37,118 bases of DNA from Cupriavidus sp. U2 (GCF_009663685.2 NZ_RCOG02000013.1:1-37118); one strand, 5' to 3'. Numbered from the stretch's first letter, positions 1-8,256 are shown. Numbers and translations: made by a program. The notes: a model not told the origin generated them from the sequence alone.

Positions 1-306
1 TCGACCATCGTACGCGCAGCTTCGCGCGGGAACTGGGCCTGGAGCCACTGACCACGCCGGTGCGTTCTCCGCAGAGCAACGGTATGGCCGAATCCTTCGT
101 CAAGACCATGAAGCGCGATTACATCGCGTTCATGAACAAGCCCGACGTGCCGACCGCGCTCTCTCAGCTAACGGTCGCGTTCGAGCAATACAATGACTGG
201 CATCCGCATAAAGCGTTGAAGTATCGTTCGCCTCGGGAGTTCCGACGCGCCGCAACATCATCAACTTAACGGTGTTCGGGTGTCCTGAGTTACAGGGTCA
301 ACTCCA
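1..306 (+). mobile_element. Right end of an IS3-family (IS2-like) insertion sequence
   Basis: The window opens inside an insertion sequence whose left part lies outside. It holds the C-terminal part of a transposase and then a short non-coding tail. Read on the minus strand, the tail begins TGGAGTTGACCCTGTAACTC, which is the kind of 5'-TG terminal inverted repeat that IS2-like elements carry, so the boundary is placed at about 306. On the far side an unrelated minus-strand reading frame starts abruptly, so the element appears to have inserted into that gene. The exact end and the target duplication cannot be confirmed without the left end. Confidence 0.8.
3..269 (+). CDS. IS3-family transposase OrfB, C-terminal fragment
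   Basis: The frame is open from the window edge, so the gene is partial at its 5' end because of the window and not necessarily broken. The visible 88 residues are the end of the rve integrase core of an IS3-family, IS2-subgroup transposase. They contain the characteristic [19 protein letters not shown] block, which carries the final Glu of the DDE catalytic triad, and then the closing [14 protein letters not shown] motif. Such proteins cut and join element ends, usually as an OrfA-OrfB frameshift fusion. The stop TAA is 37 bases before the inferred element end, a normal distance. Confidence 0.88.
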   Translation, partial: DHRTRSFARELGLEPLTTPVRSPQSNGMAESFVKTMKRDYIAFMNKPDVPTALSQLTVAFEQYNDWHPHKALKYRSPREFRRAATSST

Positions 307-728
307 CTGGTCCACATTGCAGCATTGTCCTGCGAATGTCGATGCCAGATCGGCACGGCCTTCGCCAGGATCGCACTTGGCACGGCAGCGGTCCCCGGCG
401 GGGTCAGCGCCCGCACTTTCTTGACCTTCCAGAACCGCATGTCAGCAGGGTCAAGCTCGACCGTCTTGGCCTGTAGCCCGATTCCTGGCCTGGCATCTGG
501 GCGCTTGGCCCTCACTGCTGCCACGAAAATCAGGATGTCAGCCTTGGTGTAGCCAGGACGCCACGCGATGCCATCGTGATAGCGACAAGCCGGAATCAGC
601 CGAAGCCCTTCAATGCTGGTCTTACCCCGACGCATGTCCGCGAGGCAGTCATCCCACGCGACGATAGGGCCGAGTAGGCGGCGCAGGACACAAGCCACTT
701 CCGAACTGGGCAGAACAAGGGTGAGCAT
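307..728 (-). pseudogene. Unrecognised island gene truncated by the IS2-like element
   Basis: The reading frame starts at ATG 728 behind a good AGAGGT ribosome-binding site and 5 bases after the stop of the upstream gene, so the two form one unit. About 140 native residues remain before the frame runs into the insertion sequence and stops inside it at 261. I do not recognise the family. A CRYHDGIAWRPGYTKADI stretch in the middle and a basic FWKVKKVRAL stretch look like parts of a folded cytoplasmic protein; there is no signal peptide or membrane helix. The native C-terminus is missing. The neighbours suggest a plasmid- or island-borne function, but nothing more specific can be said. Confidence 0.6.
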
Positions 729-733
729 TGCTG

Positions 734-1201
734 TTACCTCTTCACAGGCGAGGCGAAGGCTACGTGTAAGCCTTCCCGGAGACCGTTGCGAACCCAAACG
801 CAGTCCTGGCCGGCATCGTCCACGCCGAAGCCCACAGCAAACCCACCGAAGTCAGACCAGCCCTCAACGGTGGCGGTGCTCAGGACTTCTTCGAGTTGCT
901 TGTCGTTGAGCGTGCCGCTGTTGCGCATGAGGGTGTGCCGCCCCATCACTTCCAACTGTTCCCCGCGATCATCGGGGAATAGTGTTTCTTTCAGCAGGGA
1001 CGCCATAGCAGCCTCACGAATTGCGGCTGTGAGGTTGGAGCTTTCTTCAGCGCCATCCACGACCGCCCTGCACCACTCTTGCCAACCTTTCCCCTTGCCC
1101 TGCGCCAGCCAGTCAATGGCCTGCCACGTTGGGACATCAAGTTTCACCGGTAGCCGCTTGCCATCCCCGAGCCGCAGCATTCGTGCAACCACGTCAACCA
1201 T
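734..1201 (-). CDS. Small island protein with a possible ribbon-helix-helix-like N-terminus
   Basis: The protein has 155 residues from the ATG at 1201, chosen because AAGGA lies 7 bases upstream; two in-frame ATGs at 1234 and 1237 lack such a site. The N-terminal 45 residues (LPVKLDVPTWQAIDWLAQGKGKGWQEW) follow the beta-strand, helix, helix pattern of RHH-like DNA-binding proteins that treat an 'x-L-x-x-x-x-W-x-A-I' strand-helix as the fold core. The remaining ~100 residues are unrecognised. It is the first gene of a minus-strand pair and diverges from the serine recombinase, so it could be an island regulator. The RHH assignment is a weak visual match. Confidence 0.55.
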   Translation of the reverse strand: MVDVVARMLRLGDGKRLPVKLDVPTWQAIDWLAQGKGKGWQEWCRAVVDGAEESSNLTAAIREAAMASLLKETLFPDDRGEQLEVMGRHTLMRNSGTLNDKQLEEVLSTATVEGWSDFGGFAVGFGVDDAGQDCVWVRNGLREGLHVAFASPVKR

Positions 1202-1288
1202 GAATCGTTCCTTCAAGTAGTCTGTTCGCCCCATCATATCAACGGATTCACTTGCTTACTATAAGGTTCACGGCTATCCTTGTCATAT

Positions 1289-1304
1289 CTAAACGGTCGT
1301 TTAG
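1289..1304. promoter_or_regulatory. Perfect 7-bp-arm palindrome between divergent island genes
   Basis: CTAAACGGTCGTTTAG has two perfect 7-base arms around a GT centre. It lies 22 bases before the recombinase start codon and in the only gap between the divergent recombinase and RHH-like genes. A dimeric regulator operator or a recombinase binding (res-like) half-site pair would both fit. No clear -35/-10 pair can be assigned with confidence. Confidence 0.45.
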
Positions 1305-1326
1305 GTTTGATAAATCAGGAGCAGAT

Positions 1327-1983
1327 ATGCGCCAGGCAGTTATCTACCGACGAGTTAGCACCAGCGAGCAAGGAAAAAGCGGACTTGGTCTAGAGGGTCA
1401 GGCTAAAGCCATCGGTCGATTTTGCGAGGCGGAGGGATTTGACGTTGTTGATGGGTTCCAGGACGTTGCTAGCGGCAAGCTTCCGATAGAAGCCCGCCCT
1501 GGCCTGGCTGCCGCTCTTGATAAGGCCCGAAAGCTTCGTTGTCCGATCATCGTCAGTAAGCTGGACCGTTTAAGCCGTGACGTGGCATTCATCAGCGGCC
1601 TGATGGCACGCAACGTGCCGTTCATCGTGGCGGAGCTTGGCGTGGATACTGATCCCTTCGTCCTGCACCTGTATGCTGCCCTTTCAGAGAAAGAGCGCCG
1701 GATGATCGGGGACCGGACCAAAGCCGCGCTTGCCGCAAAAAAGGCCGCTGGCGCCCTGTTGGGAAACCGCACTAATCTTGCCGAAGCGAGAGCAAAGGCC
1801 AGCGAGGCGAAGAAAGCCGCAGCAGCAGCCTTTGCAGGCCGTGTCCGGCCAGAGATAGATAACATGCTCGCATCGGGCGCCACCCTTAGTAGAATTGCCG
1901 AACGGCTAAATGCAATGCAGGTGCCCACGTCGCGCGGAGGCATCTGGACTGCTACGACGGTTAGGCGCGTCATCAGTATGTGA
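1327..1983 (+). CDS. Serine recombinase (resolvase/invertase family)
   Basis: The protein has 218 residues from the ATG at 1327, which has AGGAG 7 bases upstream; an in-frame ATG at 1252 lacks such a site. The N-terminal catalytic domain is complete: YRRVSTSEQ with the nucleophile Ser11, and KLDRLSRD at residues 78-85 with the catalytic arginines. A long basic Ala/Lys-rich helix (about 125-165) links it to a small C-terminal helix-turn-helix ([20 protein letters not shown]), as in small resolvases. Such enzymes catalyse site-specific recombination through a 5'-phosphoserine link. It lacks the zinc-ribbon and coiled-coil domains of large phage integrases. It is therefore more likely a resolvase or inversion enzyme than the integrase that targeted the tRNA site. 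Confidence 0.9.
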   Translation: MRQAVIYRRVSTSEQGKSGLGLEGQAKAIGRFCEAEGFDVVDGFQDVASGKLPIEARPGLAAALDKARKLRCPIIVSKLDRLSRDVAFISGLMARNVPFIVAELGVDTDPFVLHLYAALSEKERRMIGDRTKAALAAKKAAGALLGNRTNLAEARAKASEAKKAAAAAFAGRVRPEIDNMLASGATLSRIAERLNAMQVPTSRGGIWTATTVRRVISM

Positions 1984-2106
1984 ATCGCACCCATCGATAC
2001 CGAGATAACCATGATAATGGCAATCTTGCTAACGACTTGGGATTCGGCTCCACTACGGCATTAATTTACAGATCAAATAATTTTCGCCACAAAATAAAGC
2101 ACAACA

Positions 2107-3855
2107 ATGAAACTAAGAAAAACTGATCATTGGAGCCAGATTAGCGAATTAGAAGGGCTGCTTTACCTCGGCCAACGTCTGGATGAAATGCTGTTTGACT
2201 ATACGCTTGACACTTACAAGCCAGCAGCATTGAACTCTCTGTTTCTCTGCAACGAAGCGCTAAGCCTAATCAGCGACATTGAGTCTGACGTTATTGATGC
2301 CCAAAATCTTGATCATGTTATGGAGGAATTACTTTGGTCCCTCCGTCAAGATGAAATTGCAAAAGATCTACTCGACCTGCAACCCGATTATTATGTTCAA
2401 ACCAACAAAGACACTCCACTAAGCCTTAAACGCCGTCGTTTAGAGGTTCTCGAAAGTTCACTTGGGGTGTATAGGTATATTAAAGCGGGCAACGAACTGT
2501 TAACAAAAGCCGTCGAAAAGAACAGCAAATCCGAAATCGACGCAATCCTGCGCTGCTACATCCCAGCACTAATAAATTTTGGCGTCAGCAAACTATCACT
2601 CTTTGAAAAAGTAAACGATTTCTTCTTTAATCCAGAACGACGGATATCAGACCTCTCACAAATCCAGGATTTTCTTCGCGAGATATACCCTGTTGCGCAC
2701 GAATTTCAGGTAATCCTCCTCGTTTCAAACTTGGTTCTGGAAGTTAAGGAATCAATCAACGACTTCGGGCTTATTATTCTCGAAGAGCTTCCGGAGGACT
2801 TCGAAGCCGCCGCAAAAGTTAATGCATTCGAAGCACCGGAAGGATATGTTTATGTCAAGGCAGGTGACATCAGAGCCGTCGACAATTATTCGGCCAGAGA
2901 AGAGGCAGAACAAAAGATCGAGCAACTCAGTCAATTATTTACGTTCTTTTCCCACAAGGCACAATTAAAATGGGACGACAGGGTGCTGCTCTCACGATGC
3001 TGTCAAACGGGCATATCCTTGATAAGGAGACCCCTGCCATCCATTCAAAAATGCTCTGACACCAAGCCTCAGTTTGCGGCCCCAAAAATGAACAAATTTT
3101 TGCGGTCAATCACACTACGTGATGCAAGTTTTGTCAAGTTCAAACAAGCAATTGAGCTTCACGGAATGGCATTATCAAGCTCCACACCCGACAACCAACT
3201 TCTCAATCTCTGGATTGCAATTGAGACGATTACACCTTCCAGCTTGAATGGGGGAAGCAAGATTGCGAGGATCGTGACCGATTTTATGCCGTTTCTACTT
3301 GAGCGCTACGTCGAGCGCCTCATAATACGGCTAACCAAAGATCTTTTTCGCTGGAATCGAAAAGCATGTCACGAGATTATTGCGAAGATCGATGGCGGTA
3401 AAAAGTTCCACCAAAAAGTGCTTCGCTTGGTGATTTTGGACGAATACGATGATCTAAGAAAGGAATTATATTCAAAGCTCAACTCCTTTCCCCTATTACG
3501 CAACAGAATATTCTCCCTCAACTCCAAGCTAAAGAACCCTGCAAAGGTCAAAACGCTACTAGATGCGCACAAACAAAAAGTGGAATGGCAGCTGCGTAGA
3601 ATCTATAGAACTAGAAATTTGGTCGTTCACTCTGGTCGCACACCGACATTTATTGACACTCTCATCGAGAATAGTCACGATTATCTCGATCAAATTCTAA
3701 ATAAAGTAATTTATTTCGGGGTCATGGGTATGCCAGTAAAAACGCTAGATCAAGCATTCGACCTCGCAGAAGCGAGATACATTCTCTTTGAACGAAAACT
3801 TTCAGAGTCGAAAGAGTTCAATAACGGGAATATATTTATGCTTATGCCAGATTAG
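2107..3855 (+). CDS. Apea/HEPN-domain protein, candidate abortive-infection RNase
   Basis: The protein has 582 residues and is strikingly AT-rich in base and codon use compared with the flanking high-GC genes, which points to transfer. No signal peptide or membrane segment is seen. The C-terminal third matches the plan of Apea-like HEPN domains: an LLNLWIAIET helix at 365-374, then, near the end, RTRNLVVHSG with the HEPN catalytic signature Arg503-Asn-x3-His508. HEPN proteins with this motif are usually metal-independent RNases in defence or toxin systems. The N-terminal ~350 residues are helical-looking and unrecognised and may sense a trigger. No clear Shine-Dalgarno precedes the ATG. A small membrane gene follows. 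The family call rests on motif reading; the defence role is an inference. Confidence 0.7.
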   Translation: MKLRKTDHWSQISELEGLLYLGQRLDEMLFDYTLDTYKPAALNSLFLCNEALSLISDIESDVIDAQNLDHVMEELLWSLRQDEIAKDLLDLQPDYYVQTNKDTPLSLKRRRLEVLESSLGVYRYIKAGNELLTKAVEKNSKSEIDAILRCYIPALINFGVSKLSLFEKVNDFFFNPERRISDLSQIQDFLREIYPVAHEFQVILLVSNLVLEVKESINDFGLIILEELPEDFEAAAKVNAFEAPEGYVYVKAGDIRAVDNYSAREEAEQKIEQLSQLFTFFSHKAQLKWDDRVLLSRCCQTGISLIRRPLPSIQKCSDTKPQFAAPKMNKFLRSITLRDASFVKFKQAIELHGMALSSSTPDNQLLNLWIAIETITPSSLNGGSKIARIVTDFMPFLLERYVERLIIRLTKDLFRWNRKACHEIIAKIDGGKKFHQKVLRLVILDEYDDLRKELYSKLNSFPLLRNRIFSLNSKLKNPAKVKTLLDAHKQKVEWQLRRIYRTRNLVVHSGRTPTFIDTLIENSHDYLDQILNKVIYFGVMGMPVKTLDQAFDLAEARYILFERKLSESKEFNNGNIFMLMPD

Positions 3856-3979
3856 CACCTAATCGAGCACCCAGGAGTTCGTTTCTTCCCCGGGGCACCC
3901 ACGAGTGAACCCCGTTTGCCATCGACCTACTCGTGGGCGTCATGCTACGATTTTGCGTTGATATACCCCAGACGAAGCT

Positions 3980-4273
3980 ATGACGCACAACATACAAAAT
4001 CTCGCGAAAAGATATAGCGAAATCAGAGATCGGCATCCGGTGCTGTTGCCCATGGCTGAAACGGTTGTAGTGGGCTTACTTGCGGCTGCAGTGAACGCTC
4101 TGGCGTCGCGTTCGAGCAAGAGTCCCAACATGGCCTGCAGCGACGAGGTGGAGCCTGCTAAGAGCGAGACAGACGAGCCTCGCCGTGAGATGTGGATATC
4201 AGGTGCAGGTATGTTCGACAATCGAGAAGATGCAATTCAGTCACATATCGATATTTACGGTAAAGGCTGGTAG
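3980..4273 (+). CDS. Small hypothetical protein with one membrane segment
   Basis: The frame gives 97 residues. One hydrophobic stretch at about 23-43 (VLLPMAETVVVGLLAAAVNAL) could be a transmembrane helix. A polar, acidic tail follows that ends DNREDAIQSHIDIYGKGW, a plausible native terminus. The family is not recognised. It lies 124 bases downstream of the HEPN gene on the same strand, just before the island end, so it may be an accessory or partner of that gene, or an unrelated cargo protein. There is no strong ribosome-binding site, and an overlapping minus-strand frame is also open, so the coding call is tentative. Confidence 0.45.
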   Translation: MTHNIQNLAKRYSEIRDRHPVLLPMAETVVVGLLAAAVNALASRSSKSPNMACSDEVEPAKSETDEPRREMWISGAGMFDNREDAIQSHIDIYGKGW

Positions 4274-4447
4274 GGCTATCACGGACGAAAATGGGATGGC
4301 GGGGAGCAGCTCATGGCTCCCGCTCAAGAGTTGGCGGACGAGTCTGATAGAATTCATCCGGACTGCTACGAAAGCATGGCCCGAACGAACTAGCCGGATT
4401 TCGTAGCCCCTTATTAATCAATAGCTTGCGCGCCGTGATGTGGGTCC

Positions 4448-4471
4448 GTTCGATTCCCATCGCCCGCTCCA
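4448..4471 (+). other. 3' fragment of a tRNA-Gly gene: probable island attachment site
   Basis: The 24 bases from GTTCGATTCCC to CGCCCGCTCCA are the T-loop, the 3' T-stem strand, the acceptor 3' strand (CGCCCGC), the discriminator T and the encoded CCA of a bacterial tRNA-Gly. The matching GCGGGCG acceptor 5' strand, D arm and anticodon arm are absent upstream. A partial match, GATGTGGG at 4437-4444, precedes it but is separated by four extra bases. Integrases often target the 3' end of tRNA genes and leave a fragment at the distal end, so this marks the right island border. The intact tRNA-Gly would then lie left of the window. Confidence 0.75.
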
Positions 4472-4488
4472 TTTCCCAGATCTGACAA

Positions 4489-4542
4489 GCCGCCTCTGGC
4501 ACCCGGTCAATGGATGACCGGCGATCCGCCCGGCGGTTTTTT
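4489..4542 (+). terminator. Rho-independent terminator after the tRNA-Gly fragment
   Basis: Outer arms GCCGCC (4489-4494) and GGCGG (4532-4536) enclose a perfect inner hairpin CCGGTCA/TGACCGG (4503-4509 with 4515-4521), and six Ts follow at 4537-4542. Directly downstream of the tRNA 3' end, it was presumably the terminator of the complete tRNA gene before the island separated them. The trmB start codon comes 7 bases after the T tract. Confidence 0.6.
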
Positions 4543-4548
4543 GTTGCC

Positions 4549-5331
4549 ATGCTTCCCCAAGACACGAACACCGACACGCTGCCCGGCGACGACGCCGACG
4601 GCGCCAGCGGCCAACCTGCAGACGCCACCCCTGCCAACCCCGGTGACGAGGTCGCGCATCCGCGCCGTATCCGCTCGTTTGTCAGGCGTGCCGGACGCAC
4701 GTCCACCGGCCAGCAGCGCGCCATCGACGACCTCGGTCCGAAGTTCATCGTGCCGTATCAAGGCGAACCGCTAGACTGGACGGCCACGTTTGGGCGCGAG
4801 GCACCGTCGATTCTTGAAATCGGCTTCGGCATGGGCGAGACGACGGCGCACATCGCCAAACTGCGCCCCCAGGACAATTTCCTGGGCTGCGAAGTCCATG
4901 AGCCCGGCGTCGGCGCGCTGCTGAAGCTGATTGGCGAGAACGATCTGCAGAATGTGCGGATCATGAACCACGACGCGGTGGAAGTCATCGCCCACATGCT
5001 GACCGAGCAGTCGCTGGATGGCGTGCATATCTTCTTTCCCGATCCCTGGCACAAGAAGCGCCATAACAAGCGCCGCCTGGTGCAGCCGCCGCTGGTCAAG
5101 GTGCTGGCCAGCCGCCTGAAGCCCGGCGGTTATTTCCACTGCGCGACGGACTGGGAAGAATACGCCCACCAGATGGTGGAAGTTCTGAGCGGCGAACCGA
5201 CCCTGGAAAATACCTCGACCGCTGCCGGTGGCTTTGCGGAACGCCCGGATTACCGTCCGGTGACCAAATTCGAAAAACGCGGCGTGCGGCTGGGCCACGG
5301 CGTTTGGGACGTGGTATTCCGCAAGAAATGA
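4549..5331 (+). CDS. trmB: tRNA (guanine-N7-)-methyltransferase TrmB
   Basis: TrmB transfers a methyl group from S-adenosylmethionine to N7 of G46 in the tRNA variable loop. The 260-residue protein has an acidic, low-complexity N-terminal extension of about 35 residues. The Rossmann methyltransferase core follows, with the SAM loop [11 protein letters not shown], then the family signature [14 protein letters not shown], which includes tRNA-binding basic residues, and a C-terminal TKFEKRG motif. The ATG at 4549 is preferred over an upstream in-frame GTG at 4510 because the latter lies within the terminator. The gene sits directly beyond the island border, converges on uppP, and shares a terminator with it. 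Confidence 0.95.
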   Translation: MLPQDTNTDTLPGDDADGASGQPADATPANPGDEVAHPRRIRSFVRRAGRTSTGQQRAIDDLGPKFIVPYQGEPLDWTATFGREAPSILEIGFGMGETTAHIAKLRPQDNFLGCEVHEPGVGALLKLIGENDLQNVRIMNHDAVEVIAHMLTEQSLDGVHIFFPDPWHKKRHNKRRLVQPPLVKVLASRLKPGGYFHCATDWEEYAHQMVEVLSGEPTLENTSTAAGGFAERPDYRPVTKFEKRGVRLGHGVWDVVFRKK

Positions 5332-5357
5332 GAAAGGGGCCCGAGGCCCCTTTCTCA
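5329..5357. terminator. Bidirectional terminator between trmB and uppP
   Basis: A perfect 13-bp stem, TGAGAAAGGGGCC paired with GGCCCCTTTCTCA around a CGA loop, begins in the trmB stop codon. The A-rich/T-rich bases at the stem foot work in both directions, which suits the convergent genes on each side. Confidence 0.85.
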
Positions 5358-5388
5358 TGCTGTCGCCAATTTGCGTTTGCGTCGCAAA

Positions 5389-6270
5389 TCAGGCGTGCCA
5401 GGACACCATACCCGTCCAGGCAGTCAGCAGCACGATAATCCCGAAGGCAATCCGATACCAGGCAAATGGCTTGAAATCGTGCGTGGCCACGAATCGCAGC
5501 AGCCATCGTACGCACAGGAACGCCGAGAGAAATGCGAACACGAAGCCGATGCCGAAGATGCCGAGGTCGTCGGCCGACAGCACCGCGCGCGCCTTGTACA
5601 GTTCGTAGATCGTGGCGCCGAAAATGACCGGGATCGCCAGGAAGAACGAAAACTCGGTGGCCACCTGACGCGACAGACCGAACAGCATGCCGCCGATAAT
5701 CGTCGCGCCCGAGCGCGAGGTGCCCGGCACCAGGGCGAAACACTGGGCGAGACCGACCTTCAAGGCGTCGCGCCAGGTCAGGTCGTCGATCGACTCGATG
5801 CGCGGCGCGCCGGCCTTGGCCGCTTCCAGCAGCGCATTGCCCTGCGGATGCGACACGGTACCGCGCCGCCCCTCGCGCCATTCCGCCCAGAGAATCACCA
5901 CGCCGCCGACGATGAACGCCAGCGCCACGGTAATCGGATTGAACAGATGGGCCTTGATCCATTTGCCGAACACCAGCGCCAGCACGATGGCCGGCACCGT
6001 GGCAACAATCACGTTGATCGCAAAACGTTGCTGCCGAGGGTCAGAGACCAGCCCGCCCAGCGCGGCGCCGATGCGCCGGCGGAATTCCCAGCAAACCGCC
6101 AGGATTGCGCCGAACTGGATCACGATCTCGAAGATCTTGCCTTTTTCGTCATTGAAGTCCAGCAGTTGTCCGGCAAGAATCAGGTGGCCGGTGCTCGAAA
6201 TGGGAAGAAATTCGGTCAGTCCTTCGACGATGCCGAGAATCACGGCCTTGAGGGCGAGTGCAATATCCAT
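5389..6270 (-). CDS. uppP: Undecaprenyl-diphosphatase UppP (BacA)
   Basis: UppP removes a phosphate from undecaprenyl diphosphate to recycle the lipid carrier used for peptidoglycan, O-antigen and capsule assembly; overexpression gives bacitracin resistance. The 293-residue polytopic membrane protein carries both family signatures: [14 protein letters not shown] near residues 16-29 and [10 protein letters not shown] near the middle. Several hydrophobic helices follow to the C-terminus. Its length is slightly above the E. coli enzyme, with a polar insertion ([15 protein letters not shown]) between helices. Its carrier-recycling role serves the polysaccharide genes further along the window, though it is transcribed separately. 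Confidence 0.96.
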   Translation of the reverse strand: MDIALALKAVILGIVEGLTEFLPISSTGHLILAGQLLDFNDEKGKIFEIVIQFGAILAVCWEFRRRIGAALGGLVSDPRQQRFAINVIVATVPAIVLALVFGKWIKAHLFNPITVALAFIVGGVVILWAEWREGRRGTVSHPQGNALLEAAKAGAPRIESIDDLTWRDALKVGLAQCFALVPGTSRSGATIIGGMLFGLSRQVATEFSFFLAIPVIFGATIYELYKARAVLSADDLGIFGIGFVFAFLSAFLCVRWLLRFVATHDFKPFAWYRIAFGIIVLLTAWTGMVSWHA

Positions 6271-6349
6271 GTGGACTCAAAAAGTAGGCGCGAATGGCGG
6301 CTGGTCCGCCAGCGATGCCCGAAGGCATCGCATTATTGTTGCTGTGAAT

Positions 6350-6916
6350 TTACGGCCGATTAATCTTGACGTTGATACCGTCAGGCAGGACCGTGATTGT
6401 ACCGGGCTCCACGCTAGTGCCGGCCAGCCGCAACTGCTCCGGCTTGAACGTATAGAGTGGATAGTTTTGCAGCAACTGCTCGGACAGGATACCGCCCAGT
6501 GCATTCAACTGGCGTGAAAACTGGCCCGGCAATCCCTGCACGTCGAACTGCTTGACCTCGGGGTCCTGCAGCACCAGCGAATGGCTTGGGGGGTCATAGC
6601 GCAGCGCGCTGTCCAGCGCGAAGCGGCCCGTCAGCGGTTGGCGGAAAAACAGCCGGTTGTCGATCGTCGCGTCGAAGCTGACCAGCACGCGATTACGGGT
6701 GGCGTCGAGCGCCAGCTGCGGGTTGGCCAGCTGGATATCGAACACCTCCATATACCGCTTGTTGAACGGGAATTTCTTCGCCAGCGCATCCTGCAGCTGG
6801 CTTTGCGAGAATGTGTACTCGCTACGGAATACGCTGCAGCCCGCCAGCCAGCCCGTGGCCACCAGCGCGGCTGCACCCGCGGCCGCCAGCCAGCGCCGGC
6901 GCGTCATCGCAATCAT
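6350..6916 (-). CDS. DUF1439 family lipoprotein
   Basis: The predicted 188-residue protein starts at the ATG at 6916 (an alternative lies at 6907). It opens with a TRRR basic end, a hydrophobic stretch and the lipobox LAGC, with the lipidated Cys27. The mature part, beginning SEYTFSQSQLQDALAKKFPFNKRY, matches the DUF1439 family (YceB-like), small periplasmic lipoproteins of unknown function with a tubular lipid-binding-like (TULIP-type) fold. The frame is open for another 90 codons upstream, but that part overlaps the neighbouring gene's frame and lacks a signal sequence. It lies 79 bases upstream of uppP on the same strand and may be co-transcribed. Confidence 0.85.
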   Translation of the reverse strand: MIAMTRRRWLAAAGAAALVATGWLAGCSVFRSEYTFSQSQLQDALAKKFPFNKRYMEVFDIQLANPQLALDATRNRVLVSFDATIDNRLFFRQPLTGRFALDSALRYDPPSHSLVLQDPEVKQFDVQGLPGQFSRQLNALGGILSEQLLQNYPLYTFKPEQLRLAGTSVEPGTITVLPDGINVKINRP

Positions 6917-6942
6917 GCATGCCTCTCCATCAAACAGTAGGG

Positions 6943-7230
6943 TCAGCGCACCGCTGCGGCCGGCGCCGTCGCCTGCTCGAGCCGCGTCAGCCACACCATG
7001 GCCGATTCGCGGGAATCCCCGCACATTTCGGCCGACGGACGCAGTCCGCCGCAGAATGCCGGCCGCTGCGGCTGTCCGAACACCGCACACCGCATGTCCG
7101 CCATCAGTTGCGCGCATCGCTGGCCGGCCGGCTTGCCATGCGGCATGCCTGGCAGGGGCGACGTGATGGACGGCGCGATGCAGCAAGCGCCGCAGCCGGC
7201 ACGGCAGGTGGGTTCAGACTGGCAGGACAT
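6943..7230 (-). CDS. YkgJ-family cysteine cluster protein
   Basis: The 95-residue protein is dense in cysteine: [15 protein letters not shown] at the N-terminus, and further single cysteines near residues 39, 48, 60 and 70. This spacing is typical of the YkgJ/CxxCxxCC family, thought to bind zinc or an iron-sulfur cluster; the biochemical role is unknown. The sequence [20 protein letters not shown] is a conserved feature of the betaproteobacterial members. It lies 26 bases upstream of the DUF1439 gene on the same strand, which implies co-transcription. Confidence 0.85.
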   Translation of the reverse strand: MSCQSEPTCRAGCGACCIAPSITSPLPGMPHGKPAGQRCAQLMADMRCAVFGQPQRPAFCGGLRPSAEMCGDSRESAMVWLTRLEQATAPAAAVR

Positions 7231-7379
7231 GGTGAAGGTTCAGCGGCAGATGCCGACAATACAGGAGTGCCGCCGATGCGCGGTACCAAGCCGGCATTGT
7301 GCCTGACCCGATCCGCGAGACCTGCAACAAAGCGCAACTTGCGTTTCATGCGTCACTTGTACCGTTCGTCGCACGCCGC

Positions 7380-7408
7380 TTGACCCCGCAATTCCGGTCC
7401 TCTACATT
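7380..7408 (+). promoter_or_regulatory. Candidate sigma-70 promoter for the TetR gene
   Basis: TTGACC (5 of 6 matches to the -35 consensus) is followed after exactly 17 bases by TACATT (4 of 6 matches to -10). Transcription would start near 7415, about 30 bases before the TetR start codon. Confidence 0.5.
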
Positions 7409-7446
7409 ACTGACCGACAAGTTATTAATACTGCGATGCCTCCCGC

Positions 7447-8256
7447 ATGGATCGCTTTCGCGCCTGTCCCGTGAGCCCTGCCCTGCCCAAGAAAGACCCC
7501 GAGACCCGCCGCTGGAGCCGGCGCAAGGCCGCGCGCCCGCAAGAGCTGGTGGCCGCCGCGCTGACGCTGTTCGTGGAACGCGGCTACGCCGCTACCCGGC
7601 TGGAGGACGTTGCGGCAGCGGCTGGCGTGTCGAAGGGCACGGTCTACCTGTATTTCGCGAACAAGGAAGAACTGTTCAAGACAGTGGTCCGCGAGAACAT
7701 GGTGCCCGCGCTGGCCAAGGGCACCGATCTTGTGGACACCTACGAAGGGTCCACCCCGGAACTGCTGCGCGAACTGCTGCTGGGCTGGTGGGGCCTGATC
7801 GGCGCTACGCCGGTGGCCGGCCTGACCAAGCTGATCATTGCCGAATCGGGCAATTTTCCCGATATCGCCCAGTTCTACCAGGACGAGGTCATGGGGCCCG
7901 GCGACGCGCTGTTTGCCCGCGTGCTGGCGCGCGGGGTGGCACGCGGCGAGTTCCGCCAGGTGCCGCCCAATCCCGCGACCACGCTGCTGTGCGCGCCGCT
8001 GGTGTTCCTGATGCTCTGGCGCAGCGCCTTCAGCCAGGTCAATGTGCCGGCCATCGACCCCAATGCCTTTCTGGACCAGCTGCTGCATATGCTGCTGTTC
8101 GGCCTGACCACGGGTCCGGCGCGCGATACCCCGCTGCCCGCCCAGCAAGGGCCTTATGTCTGGGAGCGGATTCGTGACGAACTGATGGCGGAGCGCGCGG
8201 CGGCGGATTCCGAGCCAGATTCCCGGAATGACACCCGGGCGACCGTCCGGACATGA
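7447..8256 (+). CDS. TetR/AcrR-family transcriptional regulator
   Basis: The protein has 269 residues. The N-terminal TetR helix-turn-helix spans about residues 35-80 (TLFVERGYAATRLEDVAAAAGVSKGTVYLYFANKEELF, quoted in parts) and is canonical. The C-terminal ligand domain is helical, with a family-typical GLTKLIIAES segment. The polar N-terminus (about 25 residues) may be shorter: a GTG at 7471 is an alternative start, since neither has a strong ribosome-binding site. It is followed by the methyltransferase-rhodanese-tolC run, so it may regulate that efflux-type outer-membrane gene, as many TetR proteins do. The target and ligand cannot be read from sequence. Confidence 0.93.
   Translation: MDRFRACPVSPALPKKDPETRRWSRRKAARPQELVAAALTLFVERGYAATRLEDVAAAAGVSKGTVYLYFANKEELFKTVVRENMVPALAKGTDLVDTYEGSTPELLRELLLGWWGLIGATPVAGLTKLIIAESGNFPDIAQFYQDEVMGPGDALFARVLARGVARGEFRQVPPNPATTLLCAPLVFLMLWRSAFSQVNVPAIDPNAFLDQLLHMLLFGLTTGPARDTPLPAQQGPYVWERIRDELMAERAAADSEPDSRNDTRATVRT

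Noticed and set aside
4437..4471. A complete tRNA gene before trmB
   Set aside because: Only the T-loop and acceptor 3' end are present; no 5' acceptor strand, D arm or anticodon arm can be found upstream.
5371..6363. A plus-strand open frame (330 codons) opposite uppP
   Set aside because: It is a shadow of uppP, which carries both catalytic signatures.
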